Shown piece by piece: positions 35,042-46,347 of a DNA stretch of 64,000 bases. Both the position numbers and the translations under genes were made by a program. Source of the DNA: Diatrype stigma (taxonomy: Eukaryota; Ascomycota; Sordariomycetes; Xylariales; Diatrypaceae); the NCBI GenBank assembly GCA_022225965.2, contig JAKJXP020000005.1:310001-374000 (forward strand), given 5' to 3'. Each line of letters starts with the position of its first letter. The first letter of the stretch is position 1. The notes beneath the pieces were generated by a model. It had not been told where the DNA came from. It searched no databases and worked only from the letters and a program-made list of their open reading frames with translations.

Positions 35042-36101
35042 TATTAACCGGCTGGCCAGCTAAGTAACTACTAGCTAGCGACCCCGACGTGGAGTAAGAT
35101 AGGCAGTGTTTCGCGACGAAGTCTGGCAGGGGAGGGACCGGTGACTTCGTGTAGGCGGCGTGAGTAAGCAGAGCGCCTGTTTGCTTCAAGTTACCTATCT
35201 ACCTTAGTCCATGTATTCTCAAGGGTCTTATTGTGTTTGGGGAGAGAGAAGGGGAAAGGGCGGCAGAAGGGAGCAGGGAGGAGGATATGGGTTCCCATGC
35301 CTTATATAATATAGTAAGGAAACCTTTCCGACAACTAATAGTTGAAGTAGCTTGAATGAGAAGACCCGAGTATGGTATTGCGGTTGGCTGCTTTGTGTGC
35401 CCGTATACAGGATCTCTACACGTGCTTCCTCGCGAGATCGACGTGGAAAACTCTTATCGTGAATGTACCCTTAGTACGGGCGTGAAGAATATCCGTCGAG
35501 GCCATAGTCATGACCACCATGACGGTGATGTGTACTGATCCTGCTTACCCAAGTAGACGCTCTCTAACAGGCAGTGCCGCCCATGTTATAGTGAAGCCCA
35601 GCAGGAGATATTCTGGCCCCTATCCTAGATGGAGCGCCATCTGCTACGAGTAAGCCCAACAAAACATAAATCGCAAAGGGGTAAAGGGATAAGTAGGTCA
35701 GAGGGTTGCTCTACGGAAAAGGGGTACTCCTTTGTTCCGGCACTAGAAGTTTGTCGGATATCCGGGAACAACCTTTTCAGCTCATCAAATACAATAAGAT
35801 CAGTGCGTAGGACGTATGGTCATGAAGATGCGCTTTTTCGAAAACGAAACCACTGTTGTTATCCCCACTTGACATGGTGTATTTGTACATGTTGGGGCAA
35901 TGCCAAGCAGGAACGTCTAAAAGAACAAACCCCTCTTTTTGCCGTGAGCCTCGCGAACATGCCCCTCCCCCGCCCGATGTCTATATCGCCAGCCGGATAA
36001 CGAGAAGCTGGGGAGAATCACACCAGTCAACCAGTTAACACCCCCTCTCTCTCCCCTCCCCCTGCCCAGTCTAATAATTTATTTTTTTACATAGCATGCT
36101 C
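35042..36101. other. intergenic, no gene supported
   Basis: The 3' flanks of the Ser/Thr-rich protein gene and RIP1 meet here. Short open frames (35629-36000) show no recognisable product. A CT-rich run lies at 36041-36065. Confidence 0.5.
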
Positions 36102-37155
36102 TTAACCGATGATGAGCTTGCCGTCCTCGGGGAACTCGTATGTCGGGATTTCGAGGTTGAGAGGAGCAGGTCCTTTCCTTATACGGCCGGAGATATCGTA
36201 GTGGGAACCATGGCAGGGGCAGAACCAGCCACCGAAATCGCCGGCCTCGCCGATGGGGACACAACCCAGATGCGTGCAGACACCTGAATGAAGGGTTAGT
36301 GATGTTAGTCTAGGCACATGCCGAAGATTGTGTATGCTATAAAGCAGCCAACACTCGTTCGTGGCGGCCCTGGAATTGGCGGGACAAAGGGAGAACGGCA
36401 GGGCGGGAGGAGTGGGGGAGGGACTTCGTACCCAACATGATAAGCCAATCAGGCTTCTGAACACGCTCCTCGTCGGCCTGAGGATCTCTTAACGAGGAGA
36501 CCTCGACCTTGTTCGCCTCCTCGATCTCGGCCTCTGTGCGGTGTCGGATAAAGACGGGCTTGCCTCGCCACTTGATGATGACGTTCTTGCCCTCGGGGAT
36601 GGCTTGGAGGTCGACCTCGACCTTAGCCATGGCCAAGACATCGGCGGACGCGGACATGTTCTTTAGGAATTCTGGTAGCGGAAAAGAAGTCAGCATTCCA
36701 TCCCGTGCATGCGGATATCCGTATTTTTCTTCCGTTCATTTATTTCTCCAGCCACTCTTCCTCTCTCTCTCTCTCTCGTTTCTCTCTCTCCCTCTCTTCT
36801 CCACCTCTTCATCCGTCCCCTCTTCCTTGACCGGGGCCACTCGAACAGACGGGACAGACAACGCACCTTGGACGGTCGACTTGGCACCGGCGGCGGTGAT
36901 GGCGCCCATGGTGCCGACCATGAAGTACTGGAAGAGCAGGTTCGTGTTGTAGCTGCCGCCGGTGTATTTGCTGAAGTCGGGGATCTTGCTGCCCTTGGTC
37001 TCGCCCTTGAACGGGCTGCTGTAGGAGCCGCCGCTGCTGGCCGCATCGAGCTGGGGCGCCGTCGTGCTGAGGGCGCGGACGGCGGTGGTGGTGGCGGCGG
37101 AGGACCGGGTCAGGCCACGCGCGAGTGCGCGGGACGCAATCGTAAGAGGCGCCAT
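36102..37155 (-). CDS. RIP1: Rieske iron-sulfur protein of cytochrome bc1 complex
   Basis: Three exons, 37155-36867, 36671-36432 and 36283-36102, join in phase 1 twice to give 236 aa. This is the catalytic 2Fe-2S subunit of mitochondrial complex III, which passes electrons from ubiquinol to cytochrome c1. A mitochondrial presequence rich in Arg/Ser/Ala ([20 protein letters not shown]) is followed by one membrane helix ([19 protein letters not shown]), a flexible hinge ([19 protein letters not shown]) and the head domain. Cluster ligands are in VCTHLGCVP (Cys, His) and [10 protein letters not shown] (Cys, His), with the disulfide cysteines present. The C-terminal end is [12 protein letters not shown]. 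Length matches the family. The first intron carries a (CT)n run. Confidence 0.95.
36762..36797. repeat. (CT)n run inside RIP1 intron 1
   Basis: CTCTCTCTCT with few interruptions lies within the 195-bp first intron; on the coding strand it reads as GA repeats. Confidence 0.75.
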
Positions 37156-38035
37156 TTGCGAAGGACCAGGAAGAAAAAAAGAGGAAAAGAAAGATTAGAT
37201 GTCGGAGCGGGGAGTGTGAGAAAAAAAGAAACAGCGGTAGTTTCAATTCGGAATCGCAGGTTCGGGACAGCGATCGGTCGGGTCGGGTCTGTCGTAGGAG
37301 TTGAGGCGAGCTTGAGGTCTTTTTCCGTCCGCCTGCAAGTAAATTCCGAGATGAGGATGGTTCGGTAATTGTATGTAGTGGTGGTAAGTTAGTGCTAGCA
37401 GGTAATGGGCGTCACCCAATGAACGGGGAGCTAAAAAAAGCTGGCAGCCCTGGGGGCGTCGACGGCCTGATGGAGCTCTAAAAATGAAATCGGCGCCGGA
37501 TGATTGGCCAATGCCGGTGCTTGACTGCTACAGCCTACGAAGAGTTCCACGGGTGGAAGTTGGAAGTACCTGGAACCTTGGTTATGATGTACCCGTACCG
37601 GGCTCACCCGAGGCCGATCAGCGATTTGCAGCGGTCGATTATCTGTAAGTCAGGTGATTTCATCCCACCGTAATGGGATTACGTGATCATTGTGATGTGC
37701 ACAAGGAGCAGCTGCAGCATGTTGATAGGGGCACGACTAGGTACCATTACTTTTCAAAGATGTATCTAACTAAAGTCCTAGATATTTTAGATATCCATAG
37801 TCAGGGAATGATGGTTCGGCGCATTGCGTTCGTCTCGTTTTGATTTACTCTACAACAGCAGTTAACGGGTTATCTACGCTATTGAATCCAACAGCCCCAG
37901 CTGGTATGAGGACTTCTCTAACCCCTAACCATTCATCATGTCGTATTCTGTCATGCCGCTTCAGGTCCCTCCACTCTATGAAGGCATCTTATGAAGGCAC
38001 CTGCCTGTCTGTCTGTCTGCTCTATCTCCCATCGC
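37156..38035. other. RIP1 promoter region and DDB1 3' flank
   Basis: Nothing gene-like. The stretch nearest RIP1 holds its promoter; the far end holds repeated CTGTCTGTCTG (about 38010-38025) just past the DDB1 stop. Confidence 0.55.
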
Positions 38036-41000
38036 TCAATGCAGCCTCTTCAGCTCCTCCACCAGGTTCCGCATAGCCTCGACGTCCGGACCAAGGCCCT
38101 CGACGATCTCTGCCTGCTTCTCCTCGTCGACGTCCAGGAACCGCTCTAGCAGCTCGCCATCAACGAACCGGAACGGCCCGTCCGATTCCCTCTCCTCGTT
38201 GCGGAACGACCGGTACTGCGAGAAGAGAATGTGGCCCGTTGTTTCCACCACATCTGCCAGCCTCGTCTGGAACCGGATGAGGAGGTCCTGGTAGCGGGGC
38301 GCAATCGTCCCGAACATGTAGACGCCTCCCTCGACCTGTAGATGATGTGATTAGTTAGGTATCAACACTTTGCTTTACGAGTATGTGATAAATGTGAGAT
38401 ACGGTTGTGTATGTATGCACAGGTATGGGGAGTAAATGCAGATGTACGTGTTGGTGTGGGTGTGGGTGTGGGTGTATGTGCCAGAGGACATCAGGGACTC
38501 ACCGTTCCAAGAAACGCCCTCGGCACGACTACGGCATTCGGGCCCGCCTCCACCGTGACCTTGCGGATGCGATTCACCATCTCGCCGAGGTTCATCTCGC
38601 TCGTGATCTCCATGCGCCGCTTGTCCTCGAGGGTGACGCCGGCCTGGTTCCTCCGGAGGACCATGACGTTGCCCTGGGCGTCGGCCTCCAGCCAGGACTG
38701 TCCATCGATGTGGCCGATCGCCGTGGCCCACGTGGCCTGGTAGTGTCGCGACACCTCGGTCAGGCGGGCGGGCTCCCCGCCGGCGGCCGGCGTCAGCTCC
38801 ACGAGAGTCATCGACTTCATCAGGTCCGCCACCGCAATCAGGTTGCCGTGGACGGCGAGATCGACGGGGTAGGTGGACGGCCGGTAGGAAGCGATCTTCT
38901 TGAGGTCGGCGGACGTCGTCGTGGTTTCGTTATACGAGTACACCACGACGGTTTTCGCTAGCGCTGCGACAATCCTGTCCTCTATGACGGCGAGGCATCG
39001 GCAAGCCCCCTTGAGGTTACGACTCGTAACTAGATATGGCATCCTATCGCTATCGATGCCAAGGACGAGGATCCTACCCCTGACATTCTCTTGCGGCGTA
39101 ACACTATTTTGGCCTTCGTCCAGATAGCTTGTACCAACAAGGAATCTCTCTGCGAGATTGCCGTAAGAATCTGGGAGTTCCGCTCGAACAACCGCTTCTA
39201 CCATCTCGAGGGGAGAGTTGTCTAAGATAAAGTCTCTACCCAGGTTCTTGAAGATAACCTCGTCTACCAACCGGAAAGAACTTGTGATCACCTCTTCGTT
39301 ATCGATCACTTCTCGCTTGATACATCCTAGCCCGAAGACGCGCTCGTTACGGGAATACGCTATCCTCCGAACTGTCTCTCCCATGGGAAGAGACTGAACG
39401 TGGGTCCGGCGCTCGGAATCGATCACGGACACCTTCAACTCCTTTTCAGTGGCGACGATAATAGAGTCTGGAAACGCTTCGGTATCGAAGAGACACACGC
39501 AGGTGGCATCTTCCGCCGTCACTGCCGAATACACAATCCTACCTTCTTGGGCGTAAATTAAACTGGGATGCTCGCTAGTGGAGAAAACGTTGTAAATACC
39601 GCTGTCCCGAGGGAGCAATTGCAGCCGCGCATGTCGGGTTCCAAGGACGACACTCTTGCGCCCTGATAATGAATAGTCTGATTTGGATACGTTGTACGTG
39701 ATTACAAAGCCATCCTCCATAGAAACGAGCAATGTCGGCCCGGACACGTCTGGCGGTAGAATCTGGGCAAGTGCGATATCTCGAGGAACGGACGCATTAT
39801 CGTCTTTCCTCCGAAGGGACTCCCCGTGTATCGGCTGCAGTGTCTTAAGATCCACGATCGAAATGGACCCCGATTTCCAGAATCCAACTACCCCGATGTC
39901 AGGGTACTGCGGGGGTAGGTGTATACAGGCAACTTGGTCTTTATCTTCCAGGTCGTTGTGATTCACTGGTGCCAGGTCCTGTCCGATCTGTAGTGAGAGG
40001 AGAGTATTTCCGTCGATAGAGATGAGAATCCATTCATTGTTCGCTGATGCATTGGTGATTTGTCCCTGGGCTGGCCTCCAAGTTGTGATAATGACACCGC
40101 TTTCCGCGTCTATCAGGGACACACCGGATGGTGTGATCTGAAGCAGCCGGTCATTGGACAGGTTCTGAGCTAATAATGTCTCCTCATCGAATATTAGGCC
40201 CTTGTATCCATCAAGTTCTTCCACTTCCCCAGACGGAGAGAAGTGAAAAACCCTCGTCTCGGTCAGGAAAGAAGCGACTAATGTGTCGTGTTTGGAGGAG
40301 CCCATAGGGGTAATAGGAAATAATGCACGTATATTTTCCATGTCGCCGAGGACACCCACATCTTCTAGCCCGACACCGCTCCTTACGCTACGCAGAGATC
40401 CATCCTTGTGAACACCGCTACCGGTAACAATACGGGCTTGGCCGGAAGAATACTCGTTCGTCGTCTGCCCCTCCCCTTCGCGGTTGCCCATATCCATAAT
40501 GTTAAAATCTAATATCGGCGCAATGTTGGGCAGGGTTTGGACTGGCGATATCGAAGAGGCCGAAAGATCGATGAAGAAGACTTGCGAGTCGCCGTAGTGT
40601 GATCCAACGAAGAGCACGTTATTCCCCAGGTAGACAAGACTACTAGCTCGCGAGGTTTCGCCAATCTTGGTCATATCCATCCCAGTGACTATAGCGCCGT
40701 CCAGGAGGATCTCTAAGAGCCAAAGGCTCCCGTAGTCATCGCCGATAAAATAGTGGGAGACATCGTATTCGGCCCATGCCACAAAGATGGAAGCCTCCTT
40801 GAGGGGGACATCCACTCGCTTTTTCGCGGCGTCGTCATAGTATACCAGCTTCGTCTCCCCTACCACAATAAGCCCGCCGAGTTGGGCTCGGGCATGCTCG
40901 GCATTTCGTATTATGTATCGCTTCTGGTCCTCCTCGCCTTTGCCCACGGGTATCAGCATGGCCGCACCGGGGTCTTCGATATCTTCCCGGTCGATCTGAT

Positions 41001-41745
41001 CCCGCGTCTCAAAGCGGGAGACCTGCGTGTTCTTGTCATCGGCCGTCAATCGGTACGTGACGAGCTTGGAGTCGGGGATGTCGGTTCTGGTCTGGTAAAG
41101 GAGGGCGAGCTTCGGATGTCCGGTTTCCGCGTGCAAGAAGGTCGCCGACTTCACAAATAGCTCGGAGATGCGGATCTGGTCCATCCATTCTATGTTGTTC
41201 TTCTTGCTCTTGACGGTCAGCATCCGGAGCACGTTCAGCACGCCCTCCCAGAGGAGCGCCACCATGAAGCGGCCCGTAGGATCGACGATGCATTTGTCCT
41301 GGCTCTGCGAATCGCGCATGTGCTTCTCATTAATGTCGAAGAAGGAATCGATAGTTTCGAGGTTCTGCGTCTTGGCATCCCACCCGGCCGTGAAGTAGTG
41401 AAACCTGTCCGTTCCGACGAAGAGGAGATCGTTGTCGGCATCGCGGGGACGCAGCTTCTGCAGCATCGAAATCGTGCCGTTGACCACCCTCGTCCCCGTC
41501 AGCGCGAGAGCGCCGGTTTCCTGCAGCTTCCATATCTCCAATCGATTGGCCTTGCTACCGGATGTCAGCTCCCATGTCCCACGTCCTTCGACATCGCACC
41601 TCCTCGCGGGATGCGCATGCGGCCAATGGTCCATGCAGACGTAGACTTACGCAAGGATCAAGCACTCGTCCTCCTTGGGGAACAAGCTGATGCGTAACGC
41701 GTGCCGAACGCTGTTAGGCCTGTGTATAGGCGCTACGTAGGCCAT
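38036..41745 (-). CDS. DDB1: UV-damaged DNA-binding protein 1 (DDB1), 1148 aa
   Basis: Three exons, 41745-41651, 41554-38503 and 38335-38036, join in phases 2 and 0. The protein starts MAYVAPIHRPNSVRHALRIS, and the first junction restores LILAKANRLEIWKLQETGAL, the conserved DDB1 N terminus. DDB1 is the triple beta-propeller adaptor of the CUL4 ubiquitin ligase, and with DDB2 it recognises UV lesions for global-genome repair. Further marks are FVALLWEGVLNVL-type propeller strands, SREERVFGLGCIKRE-like strands, a CPSF_A C-terminal region (GNLIAVADLMKSMTLVELTP, SWLEADAQGNVMVLRRN) and the C-terminal helices (FGTIAPRYQDLLIRFQTRLA, FRFVDGELLERFLDV). Length equals the family norm. The last intron carries a GT-rich repeat (38453-38476). 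Confidence 0.93.
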
Positions 41746-42146
41746 ATTGAGGCTATCATCACACGGTCCGCCGTGACGAGGGCATTTCAATATGTCGAAT
41801 GCAAGGTCCTCCGTCTAGCGAGGCTGAGGGCTGCCATATGTGAGGGCGGCAAGTCGAATGTGGGATGGGGGATGGATCAGTTATCCCGTTCTACTGTACT
41901 TGGGTACTTTGAGCTATGATGCAAGGAGCGGCGATAAGCTAACGCCGCTGCGGTGCGGTGCGATAAGACAATGACTATGAATAACTACCTAATGTATGTA
42001 GTTATACGAACCAGAAAGCATATACAAGGTCAAATTCAATTAAGCACTACGAGTATGAACAAATAATCAGGGAATCAGGGGTAATATTTTAAGTGTGTAT
42101 ATATTCTTATCAACCATGAATTATACTGGATTATTTTACTGGATTA
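41746..42146. other. spacer between two minus-strand genes
   Basis: Promoter side of DDB1 and 3' flank of the SAT4 gene. AT-rich near 42000-42140 with repeated ACTGGATTA words; no gene is seen. Confidence 0.5.
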
Positions 42147-43842
42147 CTATACTGGATTGCCATTAAACTTTGCCATCGGGGGTAGCGTCATGAAGCTCGC
42201 TATCTCGGTGATCTCGCTCATTGCGGATATATCCACTGTTTCTTGCTCGACTACCGTCTCAACGGTGATGACACCACTCGCGCAACCGCGGTTGTCGTGG
42301 TCCATCGACCGCCTACTCCAACTCGCGCTGGCGCTGGCGCTGGTGCTGACGGTCCCGCTGCTGATTTGCGTGTCAAACCACTGATGACCTCCGCTCCAGG
42401 GTCCGCGGCCCCAGCTATCATCGTCGTAGATGCCCGAGGATCCGGGCTGCCGCAGGCTCGGTTGGTAATGCGCCATCGACGGTACCCTTGGCAAGCCACC
42501 ACCATGCGTGCTGCCCCGGGCAGCAGTCCCTCCTCCGTCGTACACGAATTCCGACGTGGCCCAGCTCGGCCACGTGCTGTTCTGCCTCTTCTTCTGCTGC
42601 ATGCCCCTTTCGGAGGCGGCGGCGGTGGTGGTATGTTCCTCTGTGCGTATCTTGTAGAACGAGGGCCGCAGAAGAATGTAGATTGTCGGCAATGTGGCTA
42701 CCACAGCCGCAACGGTCATCTCGACGGAGCTCCAGAGTAGACGCTGGGAGGCATTGAAGACGCCCCAGGGGTACAGACCCCGGTAGAGCCGGATGATGTT
42801 CATGCCGACTAGCAGGAGGCCCAGTCCGAACACCACGCTTAATCGGATTCTTTTCCAGGCGGCTAAGTTGGCTTTGAATATGATGGGGAACGGAATCAGA
42901 AGCAGAAGAAAATCGGTCAAGATGTTTCCGCATTCTAGAAATGTGTTAAACCTGACGCTAATACCGTCTTCCCGCCTGACAATTTGCGGATTTGCAGGGT
43001 GGAAAGGGGGCAGGGGGTGGGAGACGCGAACCATAGGTTACTATCCAGACGTCAGGCTTCTTGCTGTTAGACAGTCAGTTCTCATACGCGGCGGGATGGC
43101 TTCGGCCTTCTCGAGTCTCACCAAGCATCAAAATCCAGATCCACCTGCCAATATTCGCTCAATGGCTTACATTCCAACAAGACCGAGGCGAAAGCCGCAA
43201 TGAACGTAGCGCCTAGGATGCAGTATAGCGCATAAAAGACTTCGCGATAGTACCAGAGCCTTTGGAGCAAGCTCCTCAGCAGGTCAACCACGGCTATCTT
43301 CAGACACCATAATCTGAATGCCCGATGTAAGCCCTAATCGTTCGAAAAGTGCATATGCTCACTATGAGGGTCAGGGGACCATACATGACGCATAGCGCAA
43401 ACCGGTGTGTTATATCCAACTTCGTCGCTAAATCAAGGCACGCTCTTTGTTGGGGCGACAAGTGTGCTAACGCATCCTGTGCTGTTTCTTGTCCTTTGCT
43501 CAACAAAGAATATCAGCCTCTGTCTTGAATGTAGGTTGTCGGAGGATACCCCCCCCCCCCCCGTCTAATTGTTCTTCGGCACTTACCTTTCTCTAATTCG
43601 AGAGGTGTGTAATGTATATTGACGAAAAACCCGGCACCCACATTCAAGGCCATGAATGGTAAGCCGAGTAAGACCCAGTAGTCACCGTAGGTCAAGTGCT
43701 GGCCTCTCCATTTTCGTAACCATAGACGGAAGAGACAGAAGAAGATGGAAGTCGCAGTCGATAACCAGAGGATCAGCGACCGTGCTGTAGGCGTCAAAAC
43801 CCGAGGCATTTGACGATTATAGGGGCTGGTGACGGTCGACAT
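42147..43842 (-). CDS. SAT4/rhodopsin-domain integral membrane protein (second copy)
   Basis: A seven-helix protein of the fungal SAT4/Rhodopsin domain family on the minus strand. Exon 1 (43842-43587) starts MSTVTSPYNRQMPRVLTPTA and includes SLILWLSTATSIFFCLFRLW. A second exon carries QDALAHLSPQQRACLDLATK. An acceptor near 43310 begins LWCLKIAVVDLLRSLLQRLW, leading to the loop ECKPLSEYWQVDLDFDAW. The last exon (through 42147) has TFLECGNILTDFLLLLIPFP, RIRLSVVFGLGLLLVGMNII, SVEMTVAAVVATLPTIYILL, and a long Ser/Thr-rich cytoplasmic tail ending PPMAKFNGNPV. At least five exons are needed; only exon 1 and the stop are placed exactly. Function and ligand, if any, are unknown. Confidence 0.74.
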
Positions 43843-45181
43843 TTTTTCGAAGTAATACCTAAGGACGCCATCGTAATCCTTGAAGTTTGTGGAATAGCAA
43901 GGATTTGATAGGGTTTACTCCGTACAAAGAGAATCCTTTATGGAACTGTTATACTACGTATGCACCACCAAGCTTTTATTCTTTAAGAGAGAAAGGGTTC
44001 AAAGAATACATTGGCATTGGCCAATGTTTTGTGAGGAAGAACGTCCCCTCCAGGGATTACTCCTATCTAGTCTGCGCTGGTCAAACTTTGTCATGCTGCT
44101 GTTATACTGGATTGACTCGGTAGCCGAATGTTCGCAAACTCTATTGAAGCGGTATTTGGCCAGGGGATCCAGTATGGATTGCACACAGTCGTCATATATA
44201 CCTAGGTTACAGGTATATAGAGAATGGAAACGTGTTTGATCTGTGATGTAGAACCTTTGCTAGCTGTGTCCATGTAGTTCCCCCTTAACGAAGCTTAGAT
44301 ATCGATCAATCCATCCAAGGGGTTATATACTACGTAGTACCACAACGCTGGATATCCCGATACGTGCAATTGATAATTGAAACCCGTGTTATCTGTAATA
44401 GGATATCTACCATACATCGGTCATAGACACGACGTAGTACGTACTACGTAGTAGGCACAACAGAGCGTCTTGCAACGGGTAGTCACTTTGAGTCGCCCCT
44501 TACTCGCGGCCGTGCCCGGGCACCGGAAAGGGGGAAGATATTTGCTTGACCAGGAGACCCGGTACCGGCTGACTCGACGTACGGCTACTTTTGCCGGGAC
44601 GTAGAATTTCGCTTCGCCCTCGTTGATCAGTTAGACTAGTGAGGTAGCCTCGGCCGCGCTTTGGTCTCAGCTACCCCTTTCAGAAGTCGTCGATGGGCAA
44701 AGGGGTATTTCGTTCGCCTTACTTCCGGTCTGAAGCTGAAATTTGAAAACCCGGCTTAATATCTACGGCTTTATACATCACTAGCTGTATGGGGGTTCAG
44801 AGGCGGCCCTTAACCTCACGACCTTTGAATTCCGAATCGCCGAGCTTCAAGGAGATTCTTGGGAGTTCGAGCACGCCGACTTCCAACAAGCCCCTTGGTG
44901 AGTGGTGATGATGGCGATGCTGGGTCCTGGGCAGGCACGTAGCACATGCGTGTAGTCTAAGGGGGCTGAGCCGCAGCAGTCTCCGTGGTCATGGGCTTGT
45001 ATGATCCGGAAGTGCTGCGTCATTTTCCATAGCTGCTTAGAACATACTGGAGAATTTCAACTTATATGCAATGCTTGCTGGCATTTGCGCCGCGCTTGAT
45101 TGTTGTGACCATATCTAAGTGTACAATTGACCATGCGACTGGGTCAAGCCACTATTGTCGTCGTGTCCCGCCACGCTCGAT
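43843..45181. other. intergenic with TACGTA palindromes
   Basis: Promoter side of the SAT4 gene and 3' flank of ATP19. Short palindromic TACGTA/GTAC motifs cluster at 44327-44452. No coding signal is seen; open frames at 43887-44239 are short and unrecognised. Confidence 0.5.
44434..44447. repeat. 14-bp perfect palindrome
   Basis: GTAGTACGTACTAC is its own reverse complement and is followed by further TACGTAGTA words; a related TACGTAGTAC lies at 44331-44340. Confidence 0.7.
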
Positions 45182-45582
45182 CTAGTGCTTCGTGTCTTTC
45201 CCCTTCCCGTCCGCCTGTGCCAAGAAGTTCCTGCTACCGGTCAGTACACTTATTCGGCGGGGAGAATAGGGGCGGGGCTGCGCACTGGATGAAGTCGGCC
45301 TCGTCGGAGCTGGATGCGTTGATGGGGGGCGATTGCGTAGCAGTGGGCTTCTTGCTGCCGCCACTCAACCCCAAGTAGGTGCCACTGAACAAGGTAGCGA
45401 GGGTGGCCATAGCGAGCTGGAGAGCAACAGCAGTCAGTATGCAGTAGGTAGACAATTACACGTGAAGATCCAAAATGCCGTGGAGGCTTGTGTCAAGGTG
45501 AGGTGTTCAAGCAGTCTACGCAAGGGCGACTAACGTAGTGAGAGCCGACCTGACGGCCGAAGATAGTGTACATCTGAACCAT
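45182..45582 (-). CDS. ATP19: mitochondrial ATP synthase subunit k
   Basis: Three small exons, 45582-45535, 45416-45286 and 45230-45182, join in phases 0 and 2 to a 75-aa protein. It begins MVQMYTIFGRQVGSHY, continues LAMATLATLFSGTYLGLSGG (the single membrane helix) and SKKPTATQSPPINASSSDEA, and ends DFIQNFLAQADGKGKDTKH. This is the fungal subunit k layout: a short N terminus with the GRQV.SH motif, one helix, then a PPI-A-S..E acidic tail. Subunit k sits in the inner-membrane FO sector and helps stabilise ATP synthase dimers. The gene is easy to miss because no exon exceeds 131 bases. It diverges from MTP18 with a 765-bp shared upstream region. Confidence 0.87.
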
Positions 45583-46347
45583 CTTGACGGAATTGGCGAA
45601 TTGACCTTGAGTGGATGAACTCGTAGATGTGCTTGGGGGTATGGACAGTTCGTGAAAGCGTCGGCGACTGGACTGGAGCTGGTGAGGTTTGTCAAGATAA
45701 TGCTCAAAAGAGTCGAAGCTCCATCCCGAGAATTGATGGAGCGGGCGTTTCCCGAATCGGCTTTAGCGTGCTGGATGGGGCCGTCCTGTCGCCGTCCAGC
45801 CGTGCAGGCAGGGTCCGATAAAAACCATACATATGTCACGCTTGGGCCACTGAGATCCGTATGGTTTTTTCCGGACTCTGCCTGCCGTGCTGATGTGCCG
45901 GGTGCCTGACAGTTGAGTGCGGTAATAGCCTAGGCGGGGTACATACCTTCAGACCTTCGATGGATCCATGGATGTGGTTCCAATATTCCCCGAGGATTTC
46001 CCACCACTGCCATTACTGTAGGTAGGGAATCGTTAGGTAGGTACTTGGGCTGTTAGGCACTGGCAGCCTGTTACCCGAGCTGCCGACGGCGCCTACGAGC
46101 CACGGCCGAATGCTCCGTAAAGTGACGACATACATGGGTTGCTAGGTACCGATCTACGAAATACTTCAGTGGCAATCGCAATCGCAGTTATCACGTCGCA
46201 TAGCCCAAAGCTTTTGCCTACCTGTTTCGGTACTCTTCAACGCCTAACAATCTATTACCATCATACTGACCTAACACCTGAATTCTTGCTCGGCTCAGCT
46301 CAGCTCATTACGTCCTATCTGTCTCGAAAACCGAATTGCTTGTCATC
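45583..46347. promoter_or_regulatory. shared upstream region of ATP19 and MTP18
   Basis: A 765-bp spacer between two divergent starts, both for mitochondrial inner-membrane proteins. It contains an imperfect 27-bp inverted repeat (45804-45885). Small open frames (45627-45909) match nothing. Specific transcription factor sites cannot be assigned by eye. Confidence 0.5.
45804..45885. repeat. imperfect inverted repeat, 27-bp arms
   Basis: The left arm 45804-45830 and right arm 45859-45885 match at 24 of 27 positions as inverted copies (core AAAAACCATAC and GCAGGCAG), separated by a 28-base loop. It lies 222-303 bases upstream of the ATP19 start. It could be a small foldback element or a hairpin in a transcript leader. 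Confidence 0.75.
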
